Shown here: positions 46,680 through 59,073 of the stretch, in pieces | Layout of the letters: each line of letters begins with the position of its first letter | Numbering within the stretch: the stretch's first letter is position 1 | NCBI GenBank assembly: GCA_030765065.1 | Contig: CM060990.1 | Span: 418,137,198 to 418,201,197 of the forward strand | From: Deroplatys truncata | Lineage: Eukaryota; Arthropoda; Insecta; Mantodea; Mantidae | Direction of reading: 5' to 3' | Length of the DNA stretch: 64,000 nucleotides | Notes under the pieces: model-generated | The model's database searches: none | Seen by the model: only the letters and a program-made list of their open reading frames with translations | Told to the model about the DNA's origin: nothing | Made by a program: the position numbers and the translations under genes

Positions 46680-47860
46680 AAATGAGAATCTTCGTTCTCC
46701 AGAACAACTAGTGGACGGAATTATATCAATCATGATAAATAGTTTGTATGCACCCATGAAGACGTCATCCATTGTATTATGCCTTAAAGACTTCAATAAT
46801 GCTTCAAGATTGACACCTTTGGAAATCCTTATCTTGGTACGTTAGTTCCTCACTCTTTCTGTATTCAGAAACTGTTCTAGGTAACCAACGTTCTGTAGCG
46901 GTAAGGCATAAGGCGATGTCACTTTTTGCAATTTTACAGGAGAGCAATTTAAAATTTCAGCAGCTTATTAAAAAAATTAAAATAAATATTTATGTGTTTT
47001 ATTAATTTATTAAAAGTCAGTGTACTCTTCAATGTCATAACAGATGTCAGGCACTTCCCTAATAACAACTTTCGTGATAACAAACTGAAATATATCAAAA
47101 AGTATGAAAAAAGTGACAACAGATTACACCTTACCACCACAATTTTAAATTATTGTTCAAGGAATCGAAGATGAATACTTTTGAGTATTCTTGAAATTTT
47201 GAAATATCGACAAGCTTTAGAAAGTTTATCTTTGCATATAATTCAACCATCATTGGTTTCCAACACTATATTATTCAATATTTCATAAAATAGCGACTTC
47301 TGGTTTAGTTTGTGCTGTTCTAAAGACAGATTACGCAGTTCGGAAGGGCTTGAACTTTTGATAAATTTGATTTAATAAGTCGACTGAAAGTATTATCGAC
47401 TCTCTTTCTGTTCAACTCCTTATTGGATCATGAATCACATTTGCGCAGAATTCAGCATCCAATAATTTCTTAGGCAATACATTCAAGAAAATATCAGTCA
47501 CATCAAAAAGTCTCAAAAAGCTAGAGCCAAAAAGCCATTCAAAGTTACAAAGTCTATATATGAATCCCTGGGCCTGACAAACTCATGTTGAATGTTTTCC
47601 ATTATATGTTCCAATAGGCGTATCATTCCGTCCCACCTGTCCACTATAAGCTTTGAGGTCTGCGAAAAAAGAAATGTGGCACTTATGAACTGTCGCAAAT
47701 TTGCTGCAAAACTATATTGAATTTACGTGCCAAGCACTGAACAAAGACCGCTTGGGTTGCACACTCTTTCGTCTTCTTTTAAGGAACGTTTAGGCTCTCA
47801 ATCATAACAGCGGCAGAAACATAGCACTGTCTCACAGCTTAAGATTGGTAATAAAATCAA
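46680..47860 (-). pseudogene. Possible degraded hAT/ZMYM-like protein remnant
   Basis: Minus-strand pieces such as LIVDRWDGMIRLLEHIMENI followed by LNGFLALAFDFLRLFDVTDI (47640-47490) faintly resemble the middle of transposon-derived proteins that have a TRW-type motif before Leu-rich helices. Stops are frequent. I cannot recognise ends or catalytic residues. It could be chance or an unrelated dead gene. Confidence 0.2.
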
Positions 47861-48129
47861 TAACAATGAGTTATAAGTAGTTGATAAATTATCCCTGAAC
47901 TACAGTCTTCACCGCATTCATAGAAACCTAAAAATCCTTCGTTACACTACCACAAGAATTCAAATATCGTAAAATTAAAAAACACTAGGATTTTTTTAAT
48001 ATTAGTAGTGTCATATACCTGCACCCAGAAAAATTGTGAATAATTAATTTCAACATTATACAGGCCCGTAATATAATCGAACATACACTCACGCTATTCG
48101 TCATCTGTTTACAAAGATACGGGTGTCTC

Positions 48130-48690
48130 GAGTATGGAACAGTACAAATCATTAGTATAAATCAAGTTAGTAGATGAAGTCAAAAATTCATTTTTTGAAA
48201 ATGATGGTACTTCAATTCGTGATGCAAAAATACTTTTCAGTGAAGCAAAAATTAAGAACGATCTTGGTTTTATTGCTGTCCATTATGCAAATTTAGTTGG
48301 ATGTATTACCAGTATTAAGGAATTAGGACTACCCTTGTAACACCTTTGAAGACTGCAAAAGAGGCAGTGGTGTGTATCCCGACAAGATAGGAAATGCAGT
48401 GAGTGCTAAATGCAATAATGTCAGGCAATCCAGATCCAGAAACAAAAAGTGTGGGCAATATTCTCAGTGGTGTAAATGTAGATTCTGTGATGGATGCACT
48501 GACATTGCTTGTTTCAAGTATGCTCCAGTTACCACAGTTGACGTTGAACATTGTTTTTTCTGTTTTGAAAAGTATATTAGCTAACAGACGACAACATTTC
48601 TGTATTGACAATCTGAAAAGAAACATTTTGTTGTTATGTGCAACAAATAATAAACACATTAAAAAGACGAGTCTAGTATTTTTGTGATTT
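48130..48690 (+). pseudogene. hAT transposase C-terminal fragment (hAT-C-like group)
   Basis: Plus-strand pieces read KLVDEVKNSFFENDGTSIRD, AKILFSEAKIKNDLGFIAVH and YANLVGCITSIKELGLPL. After a frameshift comes ACFKYAPVTTVDVEHCFFCF, and after another NRRQHFCIDNLKRNILLLCA with a stop at 48685-48687. FKYAPVTTVDVE followed by an RRxxF-x-NL helix is the C-terminal dimerisation end of the CGGBP1-like hAT group. It is therefore a 3' fragment of an element like hAT-C (36329-38134), which lacks a readable version of this end. No TIR was located. Confidence 0.65.
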
Positions 48691-48699
48691 TTCGTTCTG

Positions 48700-50550
48700 T
48701 TGCTTTTTAAAGAAATTAATGCTTTTTTACAATCTATATTAGATATTTTAAGTGTCTTTTTGCCTTCATTTTTATATTTTTTCTGCCTGAACATTTGGTC
48801 TCTAATAATCACTTAAGAGAGTAAAAACAAATTTTAACACACTATGGAAACCGATGTTAACAATGGTATTTCGACTCGCTCTAAATTCCGCCACTTCTGG
48901 CAACTTATTTCATTTCAAATAGGCGAGAAAATGTGAAAACAGTTCCTTCCCTTTGTTTGAGAACACTGTCTAATGCGGAAAAGCTCCACACCACGAACCA
49001 TGTCCGCAGTCATCGCAACCACTGTAACTATAAGAATACAGTAGGGCTCACGCACACATTTCCTCGCCTCTCTCCCTTAACGTGACGTAGCACGGAACCC
49101 AGAAGCTGTCTGCTGCTGCTTTGTAGACATGAAATACCATTGTCTGCCGTTTTACAGTTATATTATTATAATGAATTTTATCCAGCTCCTTCTGGCGACT
49201 GAATTTGCGAAATATTTATACATGCAGAATAAATACTAGATTATAAAGCATAAACATGTAGACTATTCAAAAGAGCAGGTGATTCGGCAATTCAAACGCC
49301 TCAGAGGTATCAAGTGGATTTGGACAAATATGCTCCAATCAGAATAAATGAAACTTACATATCACAAAACAGAAGGATGGCAAATGCTGTATTTTATGTT
49401 TTAAAGATAGTGTGACTTAACAATATGCCAGCGTATAAATTGCTGTTAATCAACCGCTGCGGCGAGATTTCTCAGTTGTAGAGGATTTTAAGTCATGGTT
49501 ACAACTCCGGGGGTGAGCAGTGCATGTAAATTCATATCAAAGTGCATCATTTGAAGTTTGCACCTCGCATTTCTAATCAAACAAAAGAAACGGTAATGAT
49601 AGTAAGGCTAAGAAGACATTTGTAAGAAAGTGGAGGAGGAATTACGTTTAGTAGAACCAGTAACATCCCCGTCTCATACAAAGTTGCTTTGCCTCTCAGA
49701 AAAGATCTATATTTTCATAATTCATTTTCCTTTGTCCACCCACAGTAAACACTTCATTGATATATTCATTGAGGAGCATAACCTAATAATTACCATAACT
49801 CAATTTAATATACAAAAAGCTGCACATTTATAACTGTAAGGTTTTACGGGCTGTACTTGAGACTCTGAACTATGTTTAACATTAAGAAATGTGCATAGCT
49901 ATAATGACAATTTTAGTAACAGTAATAACAACAAAGAACACTAATTTGTCTATGCATTTTTAAATTTCGGCTCACAATGCTGTTAGAGCTAATAAATTTA
50001 TACAAATAAGTTCACTAGTACATGTTTAGAATTAAGCCATATCGTTTTAAAACGTTTTCTTTTAAGGTGTTCTATCTAAAATGCTTGAATGCCCTGCTTA
50101 TCGCAGGCCTCAGCTTCATCTGCACGTGAATGATCTGATATGCGGCGAATCATAAACGACTGCTTTGGAAAACAGCATAGAAAGGTTATAACTGTACAAT
50201 AACACAAAACAATTAGCAGCTTTCGGGAACGTAAGGTGAAAGTTACAGGTGTAGATAGAGCTAGTTTTATTAGCTTGCTTAGGAAATGTAATAATTCATC
50301 ACCTTCTATGTCTGAAGCTGTAAAAGCAAGTAAGCAACTCAAACGAAGTAGAAAACACTGTTAATGAAGTGAAAAAAATGTCTGCACAGAAATGACACTA
50401 TTTCGGTGGAATTATGTATAGAAGCTCTTATAAATTATCTTCACAATTTGGCGGAGATGTTACCCTACTGTAAGAGGTACATTGCATTTTTTAAGGAATA
50501 GGTTTCCGTTCTTCCTGCATAAAACAAGAAACAGATATTCTTAGATACAA
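48700..50550. other. Spacer, no gene recognised
   Basis: AT-rich apart from 48840-49130. The minus-strand frame at 50076-50342 and the plus-strand frame at 49630-49833 show no domain I recognise. Confidence 0.4.
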
Positions 50551-50559
50551 TGATACTTT

Positions 50560-52182
50560 CTGGCCTTCTCCGTCCTATATCAGCGGTGCATATAGATTTC
50601 AGAGATCAGCAAAAAAGCTGAAGTATCCTATACTACTCTTCGACAAATATGCAGCAAGTTTTCCAGTAACCCTTAGCTCGAACAGGGCATTTCAAGTTTG
50701 AGTCATGTTTCTTCCAAATTTATCATATTTGTACCCGAGTATCAAACTGTTCTGCCTTTAACCTTCCCTCAGATGCAATACCTATTGTTACATGACCGGG
50801 CACAATATATTTGAAAGATGCCGTTTACATGTCTGGTTTTGTGCTCTTTGTCATTTTTCCTGAACGTGCATTTTTGTATTGTATTGTGTTTTATTTATAA
50901 TTTAGTATTATATATTTTATTTTTCAAATCATTACATTACATCGCAGCATGTTTCAAAAACATAAGTTACGCAAGTTGCACAAAATAAACTAATACTGCT
51001 AATATTCAAACGGGATAGAGTAATAATGTTATATTGTAAATATATGAGTAAACAATAACCGTTTATATTGACAAACTCCACTGGAAGCTGTGGCTAAGTT
51101 TTCTCCAGTGTTCTGACAAACGAGGAGCTCTCTTTCTGCAGATCTCTCGCGAAATTATGGTCACAGAACAAATTATTTGCGGTGATGTGTTTTCCAATTC
51201 TGCAAATCGGCTGTGCCAAAAGTTTCATAACGTCTGAAGGCTTGTTGCTAATGCAGAATGGCCCATCAGGCTGCTTCCTGGCATAAATTTCAAGACTGTG
51301 GAATATTTTGGCATCAGCAAAAGCATAGATTTTAATTCCATATTTATTAGGTTTAGATGGAGTATACTGTCTAAAACTGCATCTCTTTTTAAGCCTACTA
51401 GCACCTCGCGGATTGTGATATTTTCTCCTAATGAGTAGAATTTCTGTCAGTTGCCGACAAATGTTGTGAAAATGCTTCTCATTGCTGCAAGATGATCTAA
51501 TTTCTTTCTTCCATTCTTTGTTTCTTCACGAGAAGCGCTGTCAGAAAATCTATGACAGCGAAGAAGAAACTGGAAACGCTTCAAATTCATTGCCAACTGA
51601 AATATTTCTACGCTATCTCCATCTGTACCCCATAGCTCATGTAAAGATAGTCTGTACTGCGCAGAACTCCTGCTAAATACAAAAGACCAATGAATACTTT
51701 CATCTCTTCTTTTGTTGTCAAATTAACATCTCTTTTATAGTTGAATTTGTTTTTTATAAACTCAGTGTACTGGTTGGTATATGTGATGGTTATGTCTAGT
51801 AACTCATCTGTATTATGACAACTCCAACTATCTCTAGCGGTACTAACAACTCAAGCTTGACCCCTAACTCCGGGCAGATGAGTAAGCAAATTTTGTGATC
51901 TAGTTCTTCTCGGTTGAAGAGGTCTTATATTGTTCATTTAGCGACCTCATGTTTTCCAGTAAACTGAGAATTGACAACTGCAGTGTCTATGTCTACATCT
52001 GTGTCGTTTTGAGAAGAATGAGAATCCTCTTCACACGCTTCTGTCATAGCTTCACAATTTGTGTCACTTTCGTCATCAACAAAATCTTCATTATTGTCGT
52101 AATCCTCATCCCACAGTAAAACCAGGGCTTTCTGTAAGTCATTATGGTTAGACACATTAAATATTTCTTGTTTCTTTGACAT
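50560..52182 (-). pseudogene. piggyBac-like transposase remnant
   Basis: piggyBac transposases excise elements at TTAA sites. The N-terminal part (52182-51934, MSKKQEIFNV) is strongly acidic (DEDYDNNEDFVDDESDTN), as usual for the family. The middle gives KEEMKVFIGLLYLAGVLRST near 51700. The core gives YGIKIYAFADAKIFHSLEIY, KQPDGPF, SNKPSDVMKLLAQPICRIGK and ITANNLFCDHNFARDLQKES near 51350-51090. The family's TDNW block is ANNL here, so the catalytic Asp is lost. An AT-rich insertion of about 250 bp appears to separate this from GKLAAYLSKSSIGYFSF (about 50650-50590), which resembles the following block. Multiple stops. TTAA-flanked ends were not identified. Confidence 0.7.
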
Positions 52183-52259
52183 TATGTACGTAGAAACGTT
52201 ATTGATAGAAAATAAGACTGCAAAAACAACGCGGTACTTGAGCAGGAGCAATGTATCTC

Positions 52260-53290
52260 ACAGATACCTTTGCTTGCCAATGAAACGAAAAAAAAACAGA
52301 CAGCTGGAAGTGCTACAACACGTTTTAGAAATATATAACGAGTTACAGCCATTTCGCATAAGCTGCTGCGTCTGCATGTTGAAAAACGCGGAAAGAGCAT
52401 CTCTCAGATATATTACGCCCGACGGAGAGTTAATAATGAAATCCAGTTGAAAGCTTGCTAGGACTACAAAGTTGGAACTGTAATAGGAAATACCTACAAT
52501 GGTGAACAGTGTGCTCCTAGTGTACAATTATTCATGATCAGCATTGTGAGGTCAGATTACAAAAAAAGTTGTTCACATTTTATCTGTGAAGACAATTCCC
52601 GATGAAGTATCACACTTGTGAATGACACTGTGTTGGCTTGGATAATATTAGCTATGAAGTATTTGCTGTGCTATCCCATAATCGTATAGTGATTAAGAAT
52701 GCAGTGTCACTTCAGCATATCACCCACATTTAAAGGAATCTATGTTCATCCAAAGGATGAAAACAGAATTTTGTACGTTGTAATAGACCCTGTGCTCATT
52801 TTAAGTGTATTCGCAACAATTGGCTGAACTACCCAAATCAGGATATTTTCCCTCTAATTTTAACAATGCTAAAGGTACGTTAACAGAAACTGTATAATTT
52901 CGATTACTGAAAGGAGTGCATTCTTCATAGAAGTAGTGTCTCCTGCAGTATGGGTTTCAATAATCATCATAAGCTTTGTACACTGGTAAACAATAAAAAG
53001 GCGTGGCGCTGTCGTCGGTGTGTGGATCCGCCACTGCTATATTACAACGCCAGGTGACTAGAAATATAAATTAACATAACCTGCTAGCAGGCCCAAAGAC
53101 GTTGAGCAACGATTATACCACAGAGGACTGAGGTTATATTATTACGTTCTCTCATATTACTCTCTAATAAAATAGATATTAGGTAATGGAAAATTGCATC
53201 GTGTGTAAAATGAAATAACACAAGCAGTGGAATATTATATTAGCTGCATTTTAGTGAATGAAACTGCGTAAAAATAAAGGTAGTTTCATG
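52260..53290. other. Spacer, no gene recognised
   Basis: Nothing supported. It may include the left terminus of the piggyBac-like element. Confidence 0.35.
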
Positions 53291-53362
53291 AGCCGCCCAT
53301 TGGTGTAGGGGTGAAGCCTTGGTTCTCCGACTACGGACTGCAGTTCGATTGCCGCTACAGTT
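53291..53362 (+). repeat. tRNA-like sequence, probably a SINE head or tRNA relic
   Basis: ATTGGTGTAGGGGTGAAGCC resembles a box A and GCAGTTCGATTGCCG a box B, about 38 bp apart, flanked by AGCCGCCC and GGCA-poor sequence. The acceptor stem does not close well and no variable-loop geometry can be defended, so I do not call a functional tRNA. No tail or target duplication was found. Confidence 0.3.
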
Positions 53363-53365
53363 AAA

Positions 53366-55883
53366 TGACAAATCAAAGTTTTTATTAATGACCTTTATTT
53401 ATCCTTCTTTAGTTTATATTTATACGCAGATTGTCATAAAGATTAAGATGGAAACAATTCGGGGAACGTGTCAATTTTCCTTCAGTCATCTGATACATTC
53501 GTGATAGCAAAGTTTAACTAACCGAAGTTACATTTACTGTTAGTTTAATCGTAGTATTAAAACTAGAGTAATACACCGATATCCCGCTTTCAGTTAAAAT
53601 CACACCAGAAACTATAAAATATTTTCATGCTAAATCGTGTGCATAAAACAGCAGCATAGTGAGGTTACACCCGATTAAAAGAATAAGGCAGAGTGTACTT
53701 TAAGGGACATTTAACGCAGTCAGCAAATAAGGGAAACAGCAGGTGTTGTTTGTATTGTCTATGTAGCAACTGGTAAATGTAACTAGTAACCCACTGTATA
53801 GCTAAAGGCTTGGTAAATAAAAGCGTTTCCAGCACATGTAACACTTCGAGGAATATTTCTATAAAAATCAATCACACCTTTGCAGATAGTAAACAACTAC
53901 AATAAGATTTTTATTTGAACAAAATATGCAGCGCTTGTAATGAAAACTTTAATGGAACACACGGTCTAATGGATACGTGGGGCATTGCATTTCATCACAC
54001 AAAACTCGCAGGGTTCTTCATGTTTACCTACCTATGTCGTGTGTAAGCTTGCTGTGCTCCGTTCTACACAGATATTAACTTATTCGTTAAGAGCTCCGCT
54101 CTTACTCAAATGCAAATCGCTACACCTTTGCCGTTACGAATTCTTCATTTTATCTACTTATTAGAGCAGTATTTGAAATAAACAAATACTATTTCCATTA
54201 ATTATTGTGGTTTAGATTATATATACTACGAATTCCTACATAGCGTGACATTTTGTTTATATTACTGCACATTTATCAATTGCATACGAGCGTCAATTAG
54301 AGCTTATTTCAGATGTTGCGCTTGTTCTCATATTTAAACACTTTCTTGTATAAGGAATATCATACCTTGATATATATTTTAAGTGTGCATAAACATTGGC
54401 AGATGTTTAGAAATTGTGAGATGGGAGACGAATTGGAGGATTTTCAGCATGAATGGAAGATTTATCGTCAATATGTTTGGGAGTAAACATACTATGTGCG
54501 CAGTATCACAAAAACAGAGATAGAATCATATTTCCATTGCCTGTTACATTTGGTATTAAATATTAGTTTCAAAATTATAAAATGTGTATTCAGTGTTTTC
54601 AAAGAAGCAAAACATGTATAATAGCAAAGCGAAGTAGTGGTAAATATGGGATTTGTGGCTTTGATAAGGGGAAAACATTTTATGGAATGAGGCCACATTT
54701 AGTTTAAAAAAACTATTGCTATGATATATGCTTAAGAACACAATTGTGTTCCCAAAATAAATATATAAAAATTTAAGTACTTTGCGAGATTTTAGCTACG
54801 CTCCCCCTGCTGACAATAAGAGTGCAATATGCCGATGTTTAAACCACTCGGCTATTTGCGTGATATATCTACAGGTCATATCCTTACGTTGGTATGGAAG
54901 TTGTAAATCAGGAAACCCAATGCTTTTACTCTTGATTGACTACTTATTTAAACACATCTATGGTAATTCTTTTGCAAATATATTTAAACAGATTAATCGC
55001 TTTTTACTTTCTATTTTATACCGTCAGCTGAAATAACACATTACGTAACTGTGAAGTGAGCAACTGTCCGCCATATTAATGAATAGCGAAAGTGCCTGAA
55101 AATTAGATTACCCTTCGTGCTTAATCAGAGACAGAATTAAAGCGACTTGTCGGATTTGGACAACGCTTCTATCCACGTGTTTAATGGACGCTTCTGTTCC
55201 CACCATCAGTTGAGTATAAGAATTTTAAGCTGGATCTCAAAATTTCCACAGTGCTGCTGAAGCATTAAGAGAATTGGACCGTGTTCACCTTTGCAGAAAT
55301 TGGGAAAATACAGCGAATTTCAGACACATATGTAAGTAGTGGGTTATTGTTAGTGTCAAAACGTATTTGAAACGATAGAGAATGCGCAATAAATTTTGGG
55401 GACAAATAACAAAACAGTCCCACCATATCACATAATCTCTTAATGACTTCCTAGATTGGCTAGATAGGTGGAAAAATCTTAACCCTTCGGTACTGTTGAC
55501 CAGAGAGAGAGACATTCAGCATTAGGACACACAACATAGGCATTAATAAATATGTCAAAATACTGGACTTCTGAAAGCGGGTACAGTTACTTCTTATATG
55601 GCAAAGTGCAAACAGACAATCTGGATGATCAAATATAATTGGAAACATCTTCCGGGCTGTTATGCCGTGAAAGCTACGTTCTACCATAATCTGGATGAAC
55701 GTTTTGGACAATACAGGAGTTGTCTGGACTTGTCATATGCCATGTCATTGGTTTTAAAATCACATAACTTTGGTGAAGCTGCAATCAGTACCAGCACAGA
55801 GCTTCCTGATATCTCCAGCTTCCTAACTGAACCTTTTCATGTACAATTCTTCCAGTAATTTTAAATAGCTGTGCAGTTGATGA

Positions 55884-55928
<45 letters not shown>

Positions 55929-56942
55929 TATTATTGTTAAGGAAACATCTAAACCTACATTGCAGGTGTAATCTTGACTTTGAAAGCAATACTTCTGTTA
56001 TCCCAGGTACATGTATATATAGTACAGCAAGTCAAAACCAAATCATTCGAAAACTCTGTAAGTTATACAACTGTCTTCTTCAAGCCTCGCGATTTGCAGT
56101 CTTCATATACTCAATGTACCATAGGTAACACGCTCAATTTTGTGTGGAAACTTGAGCGTGTGTACAAGCAAGATTAGCATTACCATTAAATAAATAATCA
56201 GCATGTGAGCTAGGTGTATTGAGTATTACTTGTGTGCGCACAGGTCAGTGAATATACAATGTTATAATTATCTATGTTTTAACAAAGAGGCATGATATTT
56301 AAGGGCATAAGGAACTGCAAGCTATAAAGTTAAGTATAAAATATGTGTGAGTGATTACCTTAATGTACAACTGTCGCAGTGTGCAAACATTTCATTGTAA
56401 TGATAATTATCTTCATGTATTGTTGAAACAGAAGATATGAACAAGACAGTGTCACGTTTATCAATCCAATCTTCAGTAAAATAAACAGTTAACAGATCAG
56501 GTAAGGACAAATACCCTAAAATACTTTATCTATGCTTACATGTAGTTAAGTCATTGCTTTGGAGGTAATGATATTAGTTTTATGTGAAAAACCATGCCTC
56601 TCGGTTAAGCAGTATGCAGGCGAGAATTAAATTCCAAGTATATAATATCAGCTAACTTTAAGTAATGTAATTAATACGTGCACATGACAGTGAAAGTATC
56701 GTAAGTAACTACGTTGAAAAAAGAAGCGTAAAATTTCATTGGCAAAATGCTTATACTTCAAAATATTAACATAACAGTTAAAAAAACTGCGCAAATTACC
56801 GCTTCATGTTGTTATCCATGGATCCAATTGCATAATTTAATTAAGTAAAGACCTGTTAAAAAGCTGAGGCGAATTTTACATTACTTGGTATCTTGATCTC
56901 GCTGGTAAGCATGGCCGTATCGCATGACGTCATCGGTGCTAT
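53366..56942. other. Spacer, no gene recognised
   Basis: An (ATT)n microsatellite occupies 55884-55936. The open frames at 55598-55858 (plus) and 55460-55711 (minus) overlap each other and have no recognisable domain. A perfect TGACGTCA palindrome sits at 56925-56932, just outside the LTR that starts at 56943. Confidence 0.45.
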
Positions 56943-57446
56943 TGTGGCGTATGCACAGATATTAAGATACACTACTCTCTGGGCACCGAGATTAGAGACG
57001 GCAGTTTGTCTGTGAGTAGGGGTAAGTCAGGGGAACTAAGTATTAGGGAGGGGATAGCGTCAGTGACGCTTGTGTGTTAGCGTTGTTTTGAGAGTCAGTG
57101 GGCAACCTGCAAGTAGCAAAGTCGTTGAACTGCCATCTCCGTGCAAAGGCAAGCATGGCGTCCTCGCCCGGCAGACACATGGGGTAAGAAATCCATTTCC
57201 ATATAATAAATAACCATCCATCTATTCTCTTTTTATATTAATTATGATAGTGTAGAGTTCTTTCTTCCTTCCAAGCCAATTAGCGTCCCTCTTTGCCAGT
57301 GATTAACAATATTTTTGGTACTTTCTTTAGCTGCGTCCCTCGTCGTAGCCTCGCATGTGAAGTTCTTGTTTAATTTGCCCGTACCTCTTGCAAGCGAGTA
57401 GCTCCCATCTGTTTATGTGAAATAATTTAAAGAGAGGCATACGACA
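56943..57446 (+). repeat. LTR 1 of the tandem LTR element (504 bp)
   Basis: It starts TGTGGCGTATGCACAG and ends ATACGACA, the canonical TG...CA form. It has an exact-length counterpart at 60798-61301. Features: AATAAA at 57205-57210, an ATG at 57155 opening a short frame (MASSPGRHMG) that runs into a consensus splice donor GTAAGAA at 57184, and a PBS two bases after its end. The left flank is GCTAT (56938-56942), the candidate target duplication. Confidence 0.85.
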
Positions 57447-57448
57447 AG

Positions 57449-57460
57449 TGGTGGAGAGCC
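57449..57460 (+). other. Primer binding site of the tandem LTR element
   Basis: TGGTGGAGAGCC lies two bases after the LTR. TGG at its start pairs with the CCA end of a tRNA whose acceptor 3' strand would be GGCTCTCCA. The tRNA identity was not determined. It is repeated at 61304-61315 after LTR 2. Confidence 0.7.
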
Positions 57461-58877
57461 AGACATAATTTAAATTTTTTGAGAGATTTTTAAGTGCAAT
57501 TTTTCCCCTCTGAAATCTAACGGTTTGTGGTCCTCCAAGTGGTCGCTAAAAAATCAAAATTTGTTTCTGGTTTAAGGGTAAGGATTTTGATGCTGTAATT
57601 TGTGATTTCCATATTCTAAATTTTGTTGCTATAATTTCTGAAAGTCTCGTTTCTAAATTTTAATTTTGAGTTCATTTTTGCATTTTTCCATTGTCTGCAG
57701 GCGTGACGCTAAAACTTCTGACTCCATTTTCCCCTTATTTTGGCTTCATTTCTACTAAATTATATCACTGTGTTAAGTTCTTCGTGCTGGTCATTTTGAA
57801 GTATATATTTTCGTAAATTGCGAAAAGTGCATTGTGATAATTGGGTGATATTTGTGTCGTTGATAGCGTGGTTGCGTGTGTGAGCTGATTTACGTAACAT
57901 TGCATTCTAGATTGCGTCATATTGAAAGTATTAACGACTCGAAAGTGCAACAAATTAGTTCAAAATTCGTGTGTTGCGTGTTTAAAATTTACGTGTGTAT
58001 AAAAAGTGTGGTGCATCTGTTTGAAATATTTAAAGTAATAAAATGAAAGAGGTCACGTATATATATTGAAAATTTTTTGCATTGTACACTCGCGGAAAAA
58101 TAGTGATAATGATAATGATGATAATTTTGCTTTACCGTTGCCAAGTTTGGTTTATTTAATTACGCAATGCATATTTTTAGGGGAAAATGCTTCACAATTA
58201 CTCATGTAAGTAAAAGTTTCAGGAGCTACTACCAGCCTTGCCAGTATCTTCACCTAATTAGGTTTGATGTGCTTCTAATATGGACCAGTACGATGTGGAT
58301 GTTGATGAATCAGCTGTATGTGTGTTACCAGATTTTGAAAAACTGCACTGGAATTTTTTTTGGTAAAAAGAGTAAAAAGAAAAAATATAACCTGTAAGTA
58401 TGTAAACATTGTGAGTGCTAACGTTTGGACGAATGAAACAGTTTCACAACTCACACAGGTATGCTAAATTTTTATTGTTTCACTGGATGATGCTTAATTA
58501 AGCTTTGCTTTTCGGGAATAATATGTGCTATGAATGTATCTGCTAAATTAAAAGTGTATTATTATTTTGGGTGTAACTTAAATTTTAAATTATGTTTTTG
58601 GAACTGCAAATCATTTCTTTTGTTGTATTATGCTGCAGGAATGTGTTTCATGTGTACTATGTGCTTAATTGAGCTTTCATTTTCAGGAATGGTCTGTGAC
58701 AGTATTGTTTTGAGTAATGATGTGATGTTGTTTTGTTGCATTCGATTTGATTTGATTTGACTCGATTTGATTTTGGGTTTCATAATGATGCTGTGATTTT
58801 TATTTGCAGAAAATTGTTGCATGAATAGTGTGTGTATGTATGTGTGTATTTGAGGTTATGTGATATATGTGAGATTT

Positions 58878-59073
58878 GCCTCGGTGGGAGTGCCAAAGAG
58901 TAACCCCGATGGCGTAGTGTGAGGTTATGTGAGAAATATGAGTTGCGATTTGCCTCGGTGGATGTGCGTAAGAGTAACCCCGAAGGTGCTAATGTGAGAG
59001 ATGAGATGAGGAGAGATGAGAAGAGATGAGATGATGTCAGCTTCGGTGGAAGTGCCAAAGAGTAACCCCGATA
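58878..59073 (+). repeat. Three spaced copies of a 33-bp core
   Basis: CTCGGTGGGAGTGCCAAAGA + GTAACCCCGAT at 58878-58910, CTCGGTGGATGTGCGTAAGA + GTAACCCCGAA at 58952-58984, and CTTCGGTGGAAGTGCCAAAG + AGTAACCCCGAT at about 59041-59073. The TCGG and CCGA ends of each core are complementary and could close a short hairpin in RNA. All three recur in unit 2 (from about 62732). Confidence 0.85.

Noticed and set aside
52184-52450. 88-codon plus-strand frame next to the piggyBac N-terminus
   Set aside because: It overlaps several open frames on the other strand in low-information sequence and has no recognisable features.
56925-56932. TGACGTCA palindrome 10 bp before LTR 1 as an LTR regulatory site
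   Set aside because: It lies outside the element and is absent before LTR 2. A chance cAMP-response-type octamer in flanking DNA is the simpler view.
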